64,000 nt of DNA from Lachnospiraceae bacterium UBA3804 (GCA_002368665.1 DFEK01000005.1:181037-245036), one strand, 5' to 3'; counted from the first letter of the stretch, positions 1 through 8,684 are shown. Program-made: numbers and translations. Notes: generated by a model not told the origin, from the letters alone.

Positions 1-903
1 GGTGCTGCTCAGATGGACGGTGCTATCCTCGTTGTTGCAGCTACCGACGGTGTTATGGCTCAGACCAAGGAGCACATCCTTCTTTCCCGTCAGGTAGGTG
101 TACCTAAGATCGTAGTATTCTTAAATAAGTGCGATATGGTTGACGATCCTGAGCTTCTTGAGCTCGTAGAAATGGAAGTTACCGAGCAGCTTGAAGAGTA
201 TGATTTCAATGACTGCCCTATCATTAAGGGTTCCGCTCTTAAGGCTCTTGAAGATCCCAGCAGTGAATGGGGCGACAAGATCATGGAACTTATGGATACC
301 GTTGATTCCTATATTCCCGATCCTCAGCGTGATACCGACAAGCCTTTCTTAATGCCTGTCGAGGACGTATTCACCATTACCGGTCGTGGTACCGTTGCTA
401 CCGGTAGAGTAGAGCGTGGTACTCTTCACCTCAACGAGGAAGTTGAAATCGTTGGTATCAAGGAAGAGACCAGAAAGACCGTTGTTACCGGTATCGAAAT
501 GTTCCGTAAGATGCTTGATGAAGCACAGGCCGGTGATAACATTGGTGCACTTCTTCGTGGTGTTCAGAGAACTGAAATCGAAAGAGGACAGGTTCTTTCC
601 AAACCCGGTTCAGTTACCTGCCACAAGAAATTTACCGCTCAGGTATACGTATTAACCAAAGATGAAGGTGGACGTCATACTCCTTTCTTCAACAACTACA
701 GACCTCAGTTCTACTTCAGAACAACTGACGTTACCGGTGTTTGCAACCTTCCTGCAGGAACCGAGATGTGCATGCCTGGTGATAACGTAGAAATGACCAT
801 CGAACTGATCCATCCCATCGCTATGGAGCAGGGTCTTACCTTCGCTATCCGTGAAGGTGGACGTACCGTTGGTTCAGGCCGTGTTGCTACTATTATTGAA
901 TAG
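1..903 (+). CDS. tuf: Elongation factor Tu, 3' part (runs off the left edge)
   Basis: GTPase that delivers aminoacyl-tRNA to the ribosome. The reading frame is open from base 1 and ends at a TAG; about 300 of the usual ~397 codons are present. Visible are the G4 motif NKCDMVDD (about residue 37 of the fragment), the G5 motif GSALKAL, and then the complete domain II (VFTITGRGTVATGRVERG) and domain III ending in GSGRVATIIE. The G1 P-loop and switch regions lie outside the window. An internal ATG at 13 is not the start. Codon use is strongly biased, as expected for a highly expressed gene. A long hairpin follows directly and should terminate the transcript. Confidence 0.98.
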   Translation, partial: GAAQMDGAILVVAATDGVMAQTKEHILLSRQVGVPKIVVFLNKCDMVDDPELLELVEMEVTEQLEEYDFNDCPIIKGSALKALEDPSSEWGDKIMELMDTVDSYIPDPQRDTDKPFLMPVEDVFTITGRGTVATGRVERGTLHLNEEVEIVGIKEETRKTVVTGIEMFRKMLDEAQAGDNIGALLRGVQRTEIERGQVLSKPGSVTCHKKFTAQVYVLTKDEGGRHTPFFNNYRPQFYFRTTDVTGVCNLPAGTEMCMPGDNVEMTIELIHPIAMEQGLTFAIREGGRTVGSGRVATIIE

Positions 904-929
904 TCGCGTAAGCAACGAGACAACTTAAA

Positions 930-985
930 CGAATAAAAATAAAGACCCACGCAGGGATATCTGCAGTGGGTCTTATTTTTATTCG
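930..985 (+). terminator. Long hairpin terminator after tuf
   Basis: Stem CGAATAAAAATA-AGACCCAC (930-950, with one bulged A) pairs with GTGGGTCTTATTTTTATTCG (966-985), and an inner GCAG/CTGC stem closes a six-base loop. The descending arm carries a T-rich run, so it fits an intrinsic terminator, and its symmetry would let it work on either strand. It forms the first part of repeat copy A. Confidence 0.75.
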
Positions 986-1044
986 CTTTAAAGCGGCGAC
1001 TGCCGCGCCCGAGGAATTTGCGAAGCAAATTTCGAGGGGGTTGT
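937..1044 (+). repeat. Tandem 108-bp structured repeat, copy A
   Basis: Begins AAATAAAGACCC and ends GAGGGGGTTGT. It contains three hairpins in series: the tuf terminator, GCGGC-gact-GCCGC, and AATTTGC-gaa-GCAAATT. Copy B at 1056-1163 has the same length and nearly the same sequence, most strongly in the second half. The unit is noncoding on both strands and resembles a REP-type intergenic element. Confidence 0.8.
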
Positions 1045-1055
1045 CTCGTTGTAGG

Positions 1056-1163
1056 AAATAAAGACCCGCACAGGGATATCTGATGCGGTCCTATTTTAAT
1101 CTTTATTTAAAGCGGCGACTGCCGCGCCCGAGGAATTTGCGCAGCAAATTTCGAGGGGGTTGT
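1056..1163 (+). repeat. Tandem 108-bp structured repeat, copy B
   Basis: Second copy of the 937-1044 element, in the same orientation after an 11-bp spacer. The terminator arm has diverged (GACCCGCA...TGATGCGGTC), whereas the GCGGCGACTGCCGC and AATTTGCGCAGCAAATT hairpins are kept, with a compensating gaa-to-gca loop change. Directly after it lies an extended -10 (TGTTATAAT, 1163-1171) that could drive the next gene. Confidence 0.8.
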
Positions 1164-1171
1164 GTTATAAT
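1163..1171 (+). promoter_or_regulatory. Possible extended -10 promoter for the 1231 gene
   Basis: TG-T-TATAAT sits at 1163-1171, 60 bases before the start codon. No good -35 box is visible because the upstream bases belong to the repeat; an extended -10 can work without one. Assigned only from the motif and its position. Confidence 0.4.
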
Positions 1172-1230
1172 TACTAATATATTCTACAAGGCGAAGAGCT
1201 CGAAACCAAATCAAAAAGGGGGGAATTGAA

Positions 1231-2115
1231 ATGGCAGTGGATGAGTATTTCTTAAAAGAGGGTTTGAAGACTATCGTCGGAACATGGCAGGTGGACTACA
1301 TTGTGAATGCATTTTCCAATGATCTTGCACATATTCCGGCAACGGAGTTTAAGTCGGACGACGGCAGGGATTTTTCCTGCATCACGTATGAATTCTTCGA
1401 GGACCATACGATGGTCATGAAGGACAGTGCAACCGGCAAGGAGGAAAAGGGAACCTGGGAGCAGACGGAGATGTTCGGCTTTCATTATACCCTGAACGGA
1501 TTTCTGGATCTTCCGCAGGGCGCTTTTCTCGACGCGGTTGAAAAACTGCAGCTGATGGAAGGTACACACCTGGTATTCAGTCTGGGCTTCCTTGCAATTG
1601 CAATGAAGAAAATCGCAGACGGCGTGATTACCGAAGCAAAGAAGACCGATATCGGCGACATGGCAGGTGATGATTCCATGAAGGAAATTGTTGGGGATTA
1701 CGAGGTTCTTATGACCATGTGTTATAACGGCAAATCCATGGAACTGATGAGTAAAGAAGATCTTAAGGAACAGAATCTGGATGAAGAAATGATGCAGATG
1801 TGTTTGCAGGCATTCGATCTTCGCTATGAATTTAAAGATAATCATGAGTTGAAAATCTGGATGAAGATTCCCGCAAATGTTTCCAAGGAGGAGATTGACG
1901 AAGCCATCGCTTCCGGCGAATTGGGAGAAGTTAAAGACGGATTCTTCAGTCGGGAAGGCAAGGAGTGGAAAGCGGTAGACGGCAAGTATTATTACAATAC
2001 CGGTGAGGAACGTGAGATGTTCGGCGAGAAGCAGTCTTCGTGGGATGAACTCAAAGTCGGCGGCGGAATGATCGAATTTGCAGATGGAAGCATGGTTTTA
2101 CAGAAGATTAAATAA
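1231..2115 (+). CDS. Hypothetical protein with two lipocalin-like repeats
   Basis: 294 residues, acidic, no signal peptide or membrane segment. Two related halves can be seen: GTWQVDYIVNAF (about residue 17) and VGDYEVLMTMCYNGK (about residue 154) each open a half in which short beta-strand-like segments end in a GTWEQ / GEVKDG-type turn. This is the look of lipocalin/FABP-like barrels (inference from pattern, not from a family match). The start has a strong ribosome-binding site (AAGGGGGG, 9 bases upstream). It stands between the tuf repeats and a MATE transporter gene 38 bases downstream, possibly cotranscribed. Function unknown. Confidence 0.75.
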   Translation: MAVDEYFLKEGLKTIVGTWQVDYIVNAFSNDLAHIPATEFKSDDGRDFSCITYEFFEDHTMVMKDSATGKEEKGTWEQTEMFGFHYTLNGFLDLPQGAFLDAVEKLQLMEGTHLVFSLGFLAIAMKKIADGVITEAKKTDIGDMAGDDSMKEIVGDYEVLMTMCYNGKSMELMSKEDLKEQNLDEEMMQMCLQAFDLRYEFKDNHELKIWMKIPANVSKEEIDEAIASGELGEVKDGFFSREGKEWKAVDGKYYYNTGEEREMFGEKQSSWDELKVGGGMIEFADGSMVLQKIK

Positions 2116-2153
2116 TTATTCGGAATGAAAGAAAATGATTTTGGAGAAAATGA

Positions 2154-3875
2154 ATGAACAATAAAAAAGGCTTTTGCGAGCATAAATTTGTTTCCATGTT
2201 AATCTCCGGGACATTCACCAAGGCGGTCATGTATCTGATGCTGCTTAGTGACAGCATTATTGCGGGCTATTTTATCGGCGCGTCCGGTGTGGCCGGAATC
2301 AATGCGATCACACCCTTAACCGCCATTGTTACTTTCTTCGGTGATCTGGTTTCGACAGGTGTCGGAATCGTGTTTGCCAGGGAAGTCGGCGCCATGAGAA
2401 AGAAAAGGGCGAACGAGATCTATGGACAGGGACTTATTATCAGTGTCGGCATAGGCTTGCTCTCGGCGCTTTTAATCTTCGTATTCAAAGATTTGTATTT
2501 CAATGTAAGCGGTATTTCCGGTGAAATTCTGGAAAATGCGCTTGAATATTATAAATATCTTCCGATCAACGCATTTCTGACGATCGTGATCTTTTATCTG
2601 GAGCAGATGGTTTACAGCGACGGAGACGAGCTTTGCAACAATATCTGTTACGGCTTCCAGATCGGCGGCAATGTGATTCTTTCAATCATTCTGACGAAGC
2701 ATCTCGGAATGACCGGCATCATCCTCGGTTCCGTAATCGGAAACGCGCTCGGAATTTTTGTCTGCTGCTGGCATTTCTTTAGGAAAAGCAATACGTTGCG
2801 TTTTGTATGGCATCTTTCTTTTAAGGATTTTCTCCTGACTTCTCGTTACAGTATTGTGGACTCTTCCGTCTATATTTGCTGGGGTCTTATGGACTATGTG
2901 ATGATCAGCCATGTATCGGGACGCTATGGCGAAAACGGCCTGATCACCCTGGCCGTGGTGGTCAGCCTGATCGAATTCGGCGTTGTGATGGATGGTGTCG
3001 GTATGGCCATGCAGCCCTTAATCGGAACATATTTCGGAGAGAAAAATTCCAAACTGATAAAAAGAGTCATGAAATCGGGCATCAAGGCTGCGATCATAGA
3101 AGGAGCCGTAGCGACTCTTTTAATCATGATCTTTGCAAAGCAGTTCTGCGCATTGTTCGGAATTACCGGCGGAGAAGCCTTACCGCCATCGATTGCCGCA
3201 ATCAGGATTGTCTCCCTTGGATTTGTTTTCTGCAGCACGGTATCCTTAACGACATCTTATTACATGCTGATCGACCGTATCGGAATGGCAACCGCGTTCG
3301 CATGTTTCCAGAATGGTTTGCTGTATATCATTTTGCCGATATCGGGCTCTCTGCTTTTCGGTTTCTACGGTATGTGGGCAGGTTTTGTCCTTGCGCCGAT
3401 TCTGGCTTTAAGTGCGGCGATGTTCTTTGTATTCCTGAAATTCGGAAAGGGTAATTTCCCGTTCATTTTAAAAGGTATGGAATCGGATATTGTGGTCTTG
3501 GACGGCATACTTTCGCCGGAAGCGGCCGTTGATCTCTCAAAAGAGATAGGCGCCAATCTGCTTGCCCATCAATACTCGAAAAGTGAAGCCAACCGTGCAG
3601 CATTGTTTACGGAAGAAATCGGCCTGACCATTTTAGATCAAAACAAAAGCGCAAAGAAACCTGTATTGATCGAACTTTCCCTTTTCTTTGAGAAGGATTC
3701 TGTCCTCATCATAGAGCGTGATTCCGGGAAACTCTTTGATCTGACCGACCCCGATTCCGAAGTGAAAGGACTGAGCGGATTTATACTAAGCGGCCTGATG
3801 GCATCTCACAAAGAAAAAGCATATCTTGTTACCACAGGTTATAACAGAAACATGATTCGTTTTTCGAAAGAATAA
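2154..3875 (+). CDS. MATE family efflux transporter with C-terminal kinase-like extension
   Basis: 573 residues. The first ~450 form a 12-helix multidrug/toxin antiporter of the MATE fold in two six-helix halves; typical elements include MLLSDSIIAGYFIGASGVAGINAI-type helix 1-2 and FFGDLVSTGVGIVFAREVG. MATE proteins exchange cationic compounds for Na+ or H+ at the cytoplasmic membrane. From about residue 465 a soluble tail of ~110 residues follows (NRAALFTEEIGLTIL, LIIERDSGKLFDLTDPD, GLSGFILSGLMA), whose order resembles a degenerate GHKL/RsbW-type ATPase domain (N-box-like helix, then G-box-like loop). Start chosen for GGAGA seven bases upstream. Substrate cannot be told. Confidence 0.88.
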   Translation: MNNKKGFCEHKFVSMLISGTFTKAVMYLMLLSDSIIAGYFIGASGVAGINAITPLTAIVTFFGDLVSTGVGIVFAREVGAMRKKRANEIYGQGLIISVGIGLLSALLIFVFKDLYFNVSGISGEILENALEYYKYLPINAFLTIVIFYLEQMVYSDGDELCNNICYGFQIGGNVILSIILTKHLGMTGIILGSVIGNALGIFVCCWHFFRKSNTLRFVWHLSFKDFLLTSRYSIVDSSVYICWGLMDYVMISHVSGRYGENGLITLAVVVSLIEFGVVMDGVGMAMQPLIGTYFGEKNSKLIKRVMKSGIKAAIIEGAVATLLIMIFAKQFCALFGITGGEALPPSIAAIRIVSLGFVFCSTVSLTTSYYMLIDRIGMATAFACFQNGLLYIILPISGSLLFGFYGMWAGFVLAPILALSAAMFFVFLKFGKGNFPFILKGMESDIVVLDGILSPEAAVDLSKEIGANLLAHQYSKSEANRAALFTEEIGLTILDQNKSAKKPVLIELSLFFEKDSVLIIERDSGKLFDLTDPDSEVKGLSGFILSGLMASHKEKAYLVTTGYNRNMIRFSKE

Positions 3876-3918
3876 AGAGAGGAACTGAATGCCAAACATT
3901 ATAAAGAGTATAAATCTG

Positions 3919-3947
3919 TTGACAAACAAATATAAAAGTGATTTAAT
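3919..3947 (+). promoter_or_regulatory. Sigma-A promoter of the tetR gene
   Basis: TTGACA (3919-3924), a 17-bp spacer and TTTAAT (3942-3947). Palindromic operator sequences begin inside the -10 box and continue downstream, so a bound repressor would block RNA polymerase. Confidence 0.75.
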
Positions 3948-3974
3948 AACATTGTTATGTAACACTGTTATGCA
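3946..3974 (+). promoter_or_regulatory. TetR-type double operator at its own gene
   Basis: Two neighbouring palindromes, ATAACA-T-TGTTAT (3946-3958) and TAACA-C-TGTTA (3960-3970), centred 13 bp apart and overlapping the promoter -10. The same core recurs as a longer palindrome at 4682-4700 before the ABC transporter genes, which argues for autoregulation by the TetR protein encoded at 4009. Confidence 0.7.
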
Positions 3975-4008
3975 ATTAATAAGCCCACAAACAGCTTAAA
4001 GGAGCCGC

Positions 4009-4632
4009 ATGAAAGCCGATACCGATTACGAAAAAAGAGAACTGTTGATCAAGGCTGCGAAGGAAGAGTTCCTGGAAAAAGGATATAACAAAGCTTCCCT
4101 TCGGAATATCTGCTCCAAGGCCGGAGTGACCACCGGAGCATTGTATTTTTTCTTTGAGAATAAAGAAGATCTCTATGAAGAAATCGTGGGTCGCGGTAAG
4201 AATGAACTGACGAAACTGATTCAGTTGCATATCGCGGAGGATAAGGATGCCATGCAGTCCGTTACGGATGTCAATGATTTGTTTGACGACCACAGCGATA
4301 TAGCGGATATGTTCATCGACTGCATATACAGAAACTACGACAGTTTCCTCTTAATTCTTTCGGGTTCGAAAGAGGGGGAATACGAGAAAACAGTGGACGA
4401 GTATGTAAAGCTTGTGGAATTGTCCTCGATCGAGCTGATGAATGCGATGCCGGGTATGGATCCGGATCCTTTTATGAGTCACTGGATCGCCCATACGATC
4501 GTCGATTCGTTCATTCATGTAATCTTGCATGAGAAAGATGTAAAAAAGGCAAAGGCGCGGATGGGAATGATCCTAAACTTCATTGTTCGCGGCTGGTCAA
4601 CCCTTATGAATCATGAAAGCGGAATAAAATAA
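4009..4632 (+). CDS. TetR family transcriptional regulator
   Basis: 207 residues. The N-terminal ~60 residues form the TetR DNA-binding domain (LLIKAAKEEFLEKGYNKASL, then ICSKAGVTTGALYFFFENKEDLYEEIV); the C-terminal ligand domain is helical and variable. A repressor released by a small molecule is the family norm. It has AAAGGAG seven bases before the ATG. Its gene and the downstream ABC exporter operon both carry ATAACAnTGTTAT palindromes in their 5' regions, so it most likely represses both. A hairpin separates the two transcription units. Confidence 0.93.
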   Translation: MKADTDYEKRELLIKAAKEEFLEKGYNKASLRNICSKAGVTTGALYFFFENKEDLYEEIVGRGKNELTKLIQLHIAEDKDAMQSVTDVNDLFDDHSDIADMFIDCIYRNYDSFLLILSGSKEGEYEKTVDEYVKLVELSSIELMNAMPGMDPDPFMSHWIAHTIVDSFIHVILHEKDVKKAKARMGMILNFIVRGWSTLMNHESGIK

Positions 4633-4639
4633 ATAATGA

Positions 4640-4666
4640 CCCGTTTCCGGATCCATCGGGAACGGG
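4640..4666 (+). terminator. Hairpin after tetR
   Basis: CCCGTTtCCG (4640-4649) pairs with CGGgAACGGG (4657-4666) around a short loop, followed only by a weak AATTTAAAT tract. Probably a modest intrinsic terminator separating tetR from the ABC genes. Confidence 0.55.
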
Positions 4667-4681
4667 AATTTAAATAACAAT

Positions 4682-4700
4682 TACATAACATTGTTATGTA
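4682..4700 (+). promoter_or_regulatory. TetR operator of the ABC exporter operon
   Basis: TACATAACATTGTTATGTA is a perfect 19-bp palindrome around a central T. Its core matches the pair of palindromes at the tetR promoter. It lies 40 bases upstream of the ATPase start codon; TAGAAT overlapping its right end (4699-4704) may be the -10. Confidence 0.75.
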
Positions 4701-4740
4701 GAATATAGGAGAAAAAGTCAGAAAGAAAGAAGGAGTCAGA

Positions 4741-5442
4741 ATGTATCTTGAAGTAAGAAATGTGAAGAAAAGTTACGGAGAAGGCGGAAGTTATGTACAG
4801 GTTTTAAAGGGGGTTACCACTTCGGTGGAACGCGGACAGATGTGTGTCATCCAGGGAACCTCGGGATCCGGCAAATCGACGCTTTTAAACTGTATCGGAG
4901 GACTGGACACCATGGATTCGGGTTCGGTCATTGTGGACGGAACCGAACTTTTCGGAATGAAAAATAAATCACTTGCGGAATACAGAAGGGCAAAGCTTGG
5001 TTTCATTTTCCAGTTTTATAATCTGGTTCCGAACCTTACCGTAAAGGAAAACATCCAGGTTTGCGAATACCTTTCCGACAATCCGCTGCGTATGGAGGAA
5101 TTGCTGGAAGTGCTCGGACTTACGGAACATCAGAATAAATTCCCTTCCCAGCTTTCCGGCGGTCAGCAGCAGCGCTGCGCCATTGCAAGGGCACTGATCA
5201 AAAATCCCAAGCTTTTACTTTGCGACGAACCCACGGGTGCGCTGGATTCCAATACTTCCAGGGATATCCTGGCATTACTGGAAGAGATCAACGAAAAATA
5301 CAAAACCACGATGGTGATCGTTACGCATAACAACTCGATTAAAAACATGGTTCATAAAGTCATCTACTTAAAGGACGGTCTGGTAAAGACCGAATACGAA
5401 AACGAAGTCAGAGTACCGGCGCGTGAATTGGAGGATCTGTAA
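4741..5442 (+). CDS. ABC transporter ATP-binding protein, MacB/LolD type
   Basis: 233 residues, the usual size for the MacB/LolD/YknY group. Motifs: Walker A GTSGSGKST (residues 39-47), Q-loop FQFYNLVPNLT, signature LSGGQQQR (about 138), Walker B LLLCDEPTGALD (about 158), and the H-loop VTHN. It powers the large FtsX-type permease encoded next; the stop codon TAA shares its last A with the permease ATG, so translation is coupled. Ribosome site AAGGAG lies just upstream. The operon is probably opened when the TetR repressor leaves the 4682-4700 palindrome, which suggests an inducible drug or peptide exporter. Confidence 0.95.
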   Translation: MYLEVRNVKKSYGEGGSYVQVLKGVTTSVERGQMCVIQGTSGSGKSTLLNCIGGLDTMDSGSVIVDGTELFGMKNKSLAEYRRAKLGFIFQFYNLVPNLTVKENIQVCEYLSDNPLRMEELLEVLGLTEHQNKFPSQLSGGQQQRCAIARALIKNPKLLLCDEPTGALDSNTSRDILALLEEINEKYKTTMVIVTHNNSIKNMVHKVIYLKDGLVKTEYENEVRVPARELEDL

Positions 5443-8400
5443 TGAGAAAGATATTGATGCGCAGATACCCGAGAGATTTGAAAGCCAATCTGTTTCGGTA
5501 CCTGTCACTGTTTTTACTGATCACATTTTGTATGTTTTTGATCATCTCCATCGTGGATGCGGCGGAACGCGTGATTCGCGGAACGGAGAGAAACCAGGCA
5601 GAAAGCGTGCTCGAAGACGGACAGATCACCACGTTTACCCCGTTTAGCGCAGAGCAGATAAAAGCAATCGAAGATGCGGGCATCACGATAGAACCGCATT
5701 TCAGCTTCGAATATACGTTAAAGGACGGCTCCGTTATCCGCCTTTTTGCAAACCGTGAAAAGATAGACAAGGTTGTTCTGGATAGCGGAAGACTTGCCGA
5801 AACGCCCGATGAAATTGTTTTGGAAAAACGATTTGCGGCGGAAAATGCATACTCCACCGGAGGGACAATTTCAATCGGTGAAAAAGAGTTTCGGATAACC
5901 GGAATCGGAAGCAGTGTCGATTACGATGCGCCTTACCGGAAATTGTCCGATACCATTATTGATTCCTCCACGTTCGGAGTCGGCTTCCTCACAAAGGAAG
6001 GGTATGAAGAACTGAAGAAAAGTGGCGGCGCGAGCGAGGAACTGACGTATGCGTTTTTACTCGGTGACCATACTGCCACGGAATTTAAGGAGATGGTAAA
6101 GGATTTCGATTTTGATTATAAAAAAGTCGATGATCCATACTATCAGGAACTGATCGCGGATACCTACGGAAAGAAAGATGAGATCATGGACGGGATCAAC
6201 GAGTTAGTCGACGGCGTGGACGAGCTGGCCGACGGGGTCGGTGAATTAAAAGACGGCACCGGGGAACTTGCGGACGGAATGGAAGAGCTTTATGACGGAT
6301 CAAAAGAGCTTTACGACGGAAGTAAGGAACTGGCGGACGGTGCAAAGGAACTGGAAAACGGAAGCGCCGAACTGCAAAAAGGCGTCGGAGAATTATATGA
6401 CGGAGCGGGCGGCTTAAAGGACGGAACAGGCTCGTTAACCGACGGATTAAAGCAGCTTCAGGTCGGTGCAAATTCCCTGAAAAACGGTCTCGGAGAATTA
6501 AAGAAAAGCAATGCCGCCATAAACGGCGGCGCAAATGCGGTATTTGCCGGAAATTTAAGCATGGCGCAGAATATGGTGAACCAGGCAATCGTACCGTTCG
6601 GAATGGCACCCGTAACATTAACGCCCGATAATTACGGTGCGGTTTTAACCGGTCTTGCAAACACGATGCAGATGTACGGTCAGAGTCCGGCTTCTATTTT
6701 AAGCCTGAAAGAAAGCCTTGATCAGATTGCATCCTTTGTAAGCGGGTTAAAAGGATACACCGGCGCAGTGGAGAAGATTGAGAAAGGTTCCGTGGATCTG
6801 ACCGGCGGAATTGACAAGACAGTAGGCGGCAGCGCGGAACTTGATAAAGGCGCGGGCTCTTTTAAAGAAGGTGTCGGAAGCGTAAAAGACGGAAGTGCCA
6901 AGCTTACGGACGGAGTAAGGGAACTTTCCAAAGGCGCCGGGGAACTTGCAAACGGGGCAAAGGAGCTTTCGGACGGAACGAAGGAAGCATACGACGGATG
7001 CGTGGAACTGGATGACGGCGTTGCCGAATTACAGGACGGCGTCGGAGAATTAAAGGACGGTGTCAGGGAATTAAAAGAGCAGTCGGACGAGATGCTCGAT
7101 AAGATTTTCTCGGATTCCCCGGACAATATTACCGCATTCATGTTAAAAGAAGAAAACATCCGCATCGGTGGCGCGGCGGGAGATCTTCAGATGAACCGCT
7201 CGGTCGGACTGCTGGCGGGCGTCATTGTTATGGTACTTTTCACATATGTATTGTCCGTCTTTGTCATTCACCAGATCCAGAACGAAAGCAGTGTCATCGG
7301 AGCGCTTTATTCCCTGGGTGTAAGGAAGAAAGAACTGGTTTCCCACTACATTACCCTGCCGACACTGGTTTGCTTTCTGGGCGGTCTTTGCGGAGGCCTT
7401 TTGGGACTTTGCAAATTCGGTTCCGATACGCAGATGGGAGATACGTACAATTATTATTCCGTGCCGTGGTTTGGCATGATGGTACCGCCTTATCTGATCA
7501 TCTATGCGGTTGCCATGCCTCCGCTTGTCTCCGCGCTCGTGAACTATATCGTAATTAACAAAAGCCTTTCGAGGACCGCGTTGTCACTGCTTCGTAACGA
7601 GCAGAAAGTCGGCCGCAGAAACAATATTAAACTGGGCAAAATGAACTTCATCAACACATACAGGATCCGCCAGCTTCTTCGCGAGATCCGTACGGCGCTG
7701 ACCATTCTGTTCGGAATGTTTATTTCCCTCCTTGTACTGATGATGGGACTTGACTGCTATGTGCTTTGCGAAAGCGCAGGACGCTTAAACAGTGAAGATG
7801 TAAAGTACAGTTACATGTACAGCTACAAATATCCGACGAAGGAACCTCCCGAGGGAGGAGAGCCCGTTTATATACAGACCCTGAAGAAGGAGCAGTACGG
7901 ATTTAATCTTGACATTACGGTCATGGGAATCGATGATGACAATCCGTATATCGATGTGAAAACGACCCCGGGCAAGAATAAGATCGTAGCCAGCGACTCC
8001 GTGGCGGTAAGATACAAAGTGGATATCGGAGACAAGATCATTTTCTCGGATACGGCAAACGATATCGATTATGCTTTTACGGTAGCGGATATCGTGCCGT
8101 ACTCCGTCGGACTTACGGTATTTATGGATATCGATGACATGCGTGATCTTTTCGGGGAAGACGACGATTATTACAATGTGGTTATGTCCGATAAAAAGCT
8201 TGAAATAGAGGAAGGAAGGATTTATTCGGTCACCTCCAAAGAAGAGATCGACAAGGCGGCGGGCATTTTCCTGAAACTGATGCAGAGCATGTTCGTTACC
8301 CTGATCGGAGCCTCCATAGTGATCTTCTGCCTCGTGATGTATCTGATGATCGCGGTCATGATCGACAGAGCGTCCTTCGGAATATCGCTTCTTAAAATCT

Positions 8401-8684
8401 TCGGCTTCAGGGGTGGCGAGGTAAAGAAACTGTACCTGGACGGAAACCGGATTATGATTATCTTAGCATCGGTCGTTGCGGTTCCGCTCGCAAAATGGGT
8501 CATGGACAGCATTTTCCCAAGCTTTATCGGAAACGTCGCATGTGCCATTCATCTGGAATTCAAATGGTATTTGTACGTGGCCATTTTTGGCGGTATTCTT
8601 CTTTCCTATGAATTCATCAGTCTGCTGATGATCCGGAAACTGAACAAGGTAAAGGAAGTCGAAGTATTAAAGAACAGAGAGTAA
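5442..8684 (+). CDS. FtsX-like ABC permease with long DG-heptad coiled domain
   Basis: 1080 residues, cytoplasmic membrane. One N-terminal helix (about 20-40), a large extracytoplasmic part, a cluster of three helices (about 595-705), a second helix near 745 with its own extracellular domain, and three C-terminal helices (about 945-1065) give the duplicated FtsX/MacB layout. The extracytoplasmic part holds two long runs of seven-residue repeats of the type (E)L-x-D-G-x-x (about residues 249-357 and 449-550), predicted as rod-like; the same repeat is known from YhgE/Pip phage-infection proteins and RND-like MmpL exporters. Partner of the ATPase upstream. The substrate is unknown; the operator context suggests an inducible resistance or peptide export role. 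Confidence 0.9.
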   Translation: MRKILMRRYPRDLKANLFRYLSLFLLITFCMFLIISIVDAAERVIRGTERNQAESVLEDGQITTFTPFSAEQIKAIEDAGITIEPHFSFEYTLKDGSVIRLFANREKIDKVVLDSGRLAETPDEIVLEKRFAAENAYSTGGTISIGEKEFRITGIGSSVDYDAPYRKLSDTIIDSSTFGVGFLTKEGYEELKKSGGASEELTYAFLLGDHTATEFKEMVKDFDFDYKKVDDPYYQELIADTYGKKDEIMDGINELVDGVDELADGVGELKDGTGELADGMEELYDGSKELYDGSKELADGAKELENGSAELQKGVGELYDGAGGLKDGTGSLTDGLKQLQVGANSLKNGLGELKKSNAAINGGANAVFAGNLSMAQNMVNQAIVPFGMAPVTLTPDNYGAVLTGLANTMQMYGQSPASILSLKESLDQIASFVSGLKGYTGAVEKIEKGSVDLTGGIDKTVGGSAELDKGAGSFKEGVGSVKDGSAKLTDGVRELSKGAGELANGAKELSDGTKEAYDGCVELDDGVAELQDGVGELKDGVRELKEQSDEMLDKIFSDSPDNITAFMLKEENIRIGGAAGDLQMNRSVGLLAGVIVMVLFTYVLSVFVIHQIQNESSVIGALYSLGVRKKELVSHYITLPTLVCFLGGLCGGLLGLCKFGSDTQMGDTYNYYSVPWFGMMVPPYLIIYAVAMPPLVSALVNYIVINKSLSRTALSLLRNEQKVGRRNNIKLGKMNFINTYRIRQLLREIRTALTILFGMFISLLVLMMGLDCYVLCESAGRLNSEDVKYSYMYSYKYPTKEPPEGGEPVYIQTLKKEQYGFNLDITVMGIDDDNPYIDVKTTPGKNKIVASDSVAVRYKVDIGDKIIFSDTANDIDYAFTVADIVPYSVGLTVFMDIDDMRDLFGEDDDYYNVVMSDKKLEIEEGRIYSVTSKEEIDKAAGIFLKLMQSMFVTLIGASIVIFCLVMYLMIAVMIDRASFGISLLKIFGFRGGEVKKLYLDGNRIMIILASVVAVPLAKWVMDSIFPSFIGNVACAIHLEFKWYLYVAIFGGILLSYEFISLLMIRKLNKVKEVEVLKNRE
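6187..7090 (+). repeat. Two blocks of coding heptad repeats (DG repeats)
   Basis: Blocks 6187-6510 and 6787-7090 encode iterated ELxDGxx units, at the DNA level about 21-bp steps such as GAACTGGCGGACGGT. The units are degenerate, so they are old. They generate a misleading open frame on the opposite strand. Confidence 0.8.

Noticed and set aside
1252..1845. 197-codon minus-strand frame opposite the lipocalin-like gene
   Set aside because: Cys/His/Phe-rich composition typical of antisense translation; no ribosome site or promoter.
6196..7165. Long open frames on the minus strand opposite the ABC permease (154 and 147 codons)
   Set aside because: Arg/Leu/Ser-rich mirror images of the DG heptad repeats; they have no ribosome site and the + strand gene is certain.
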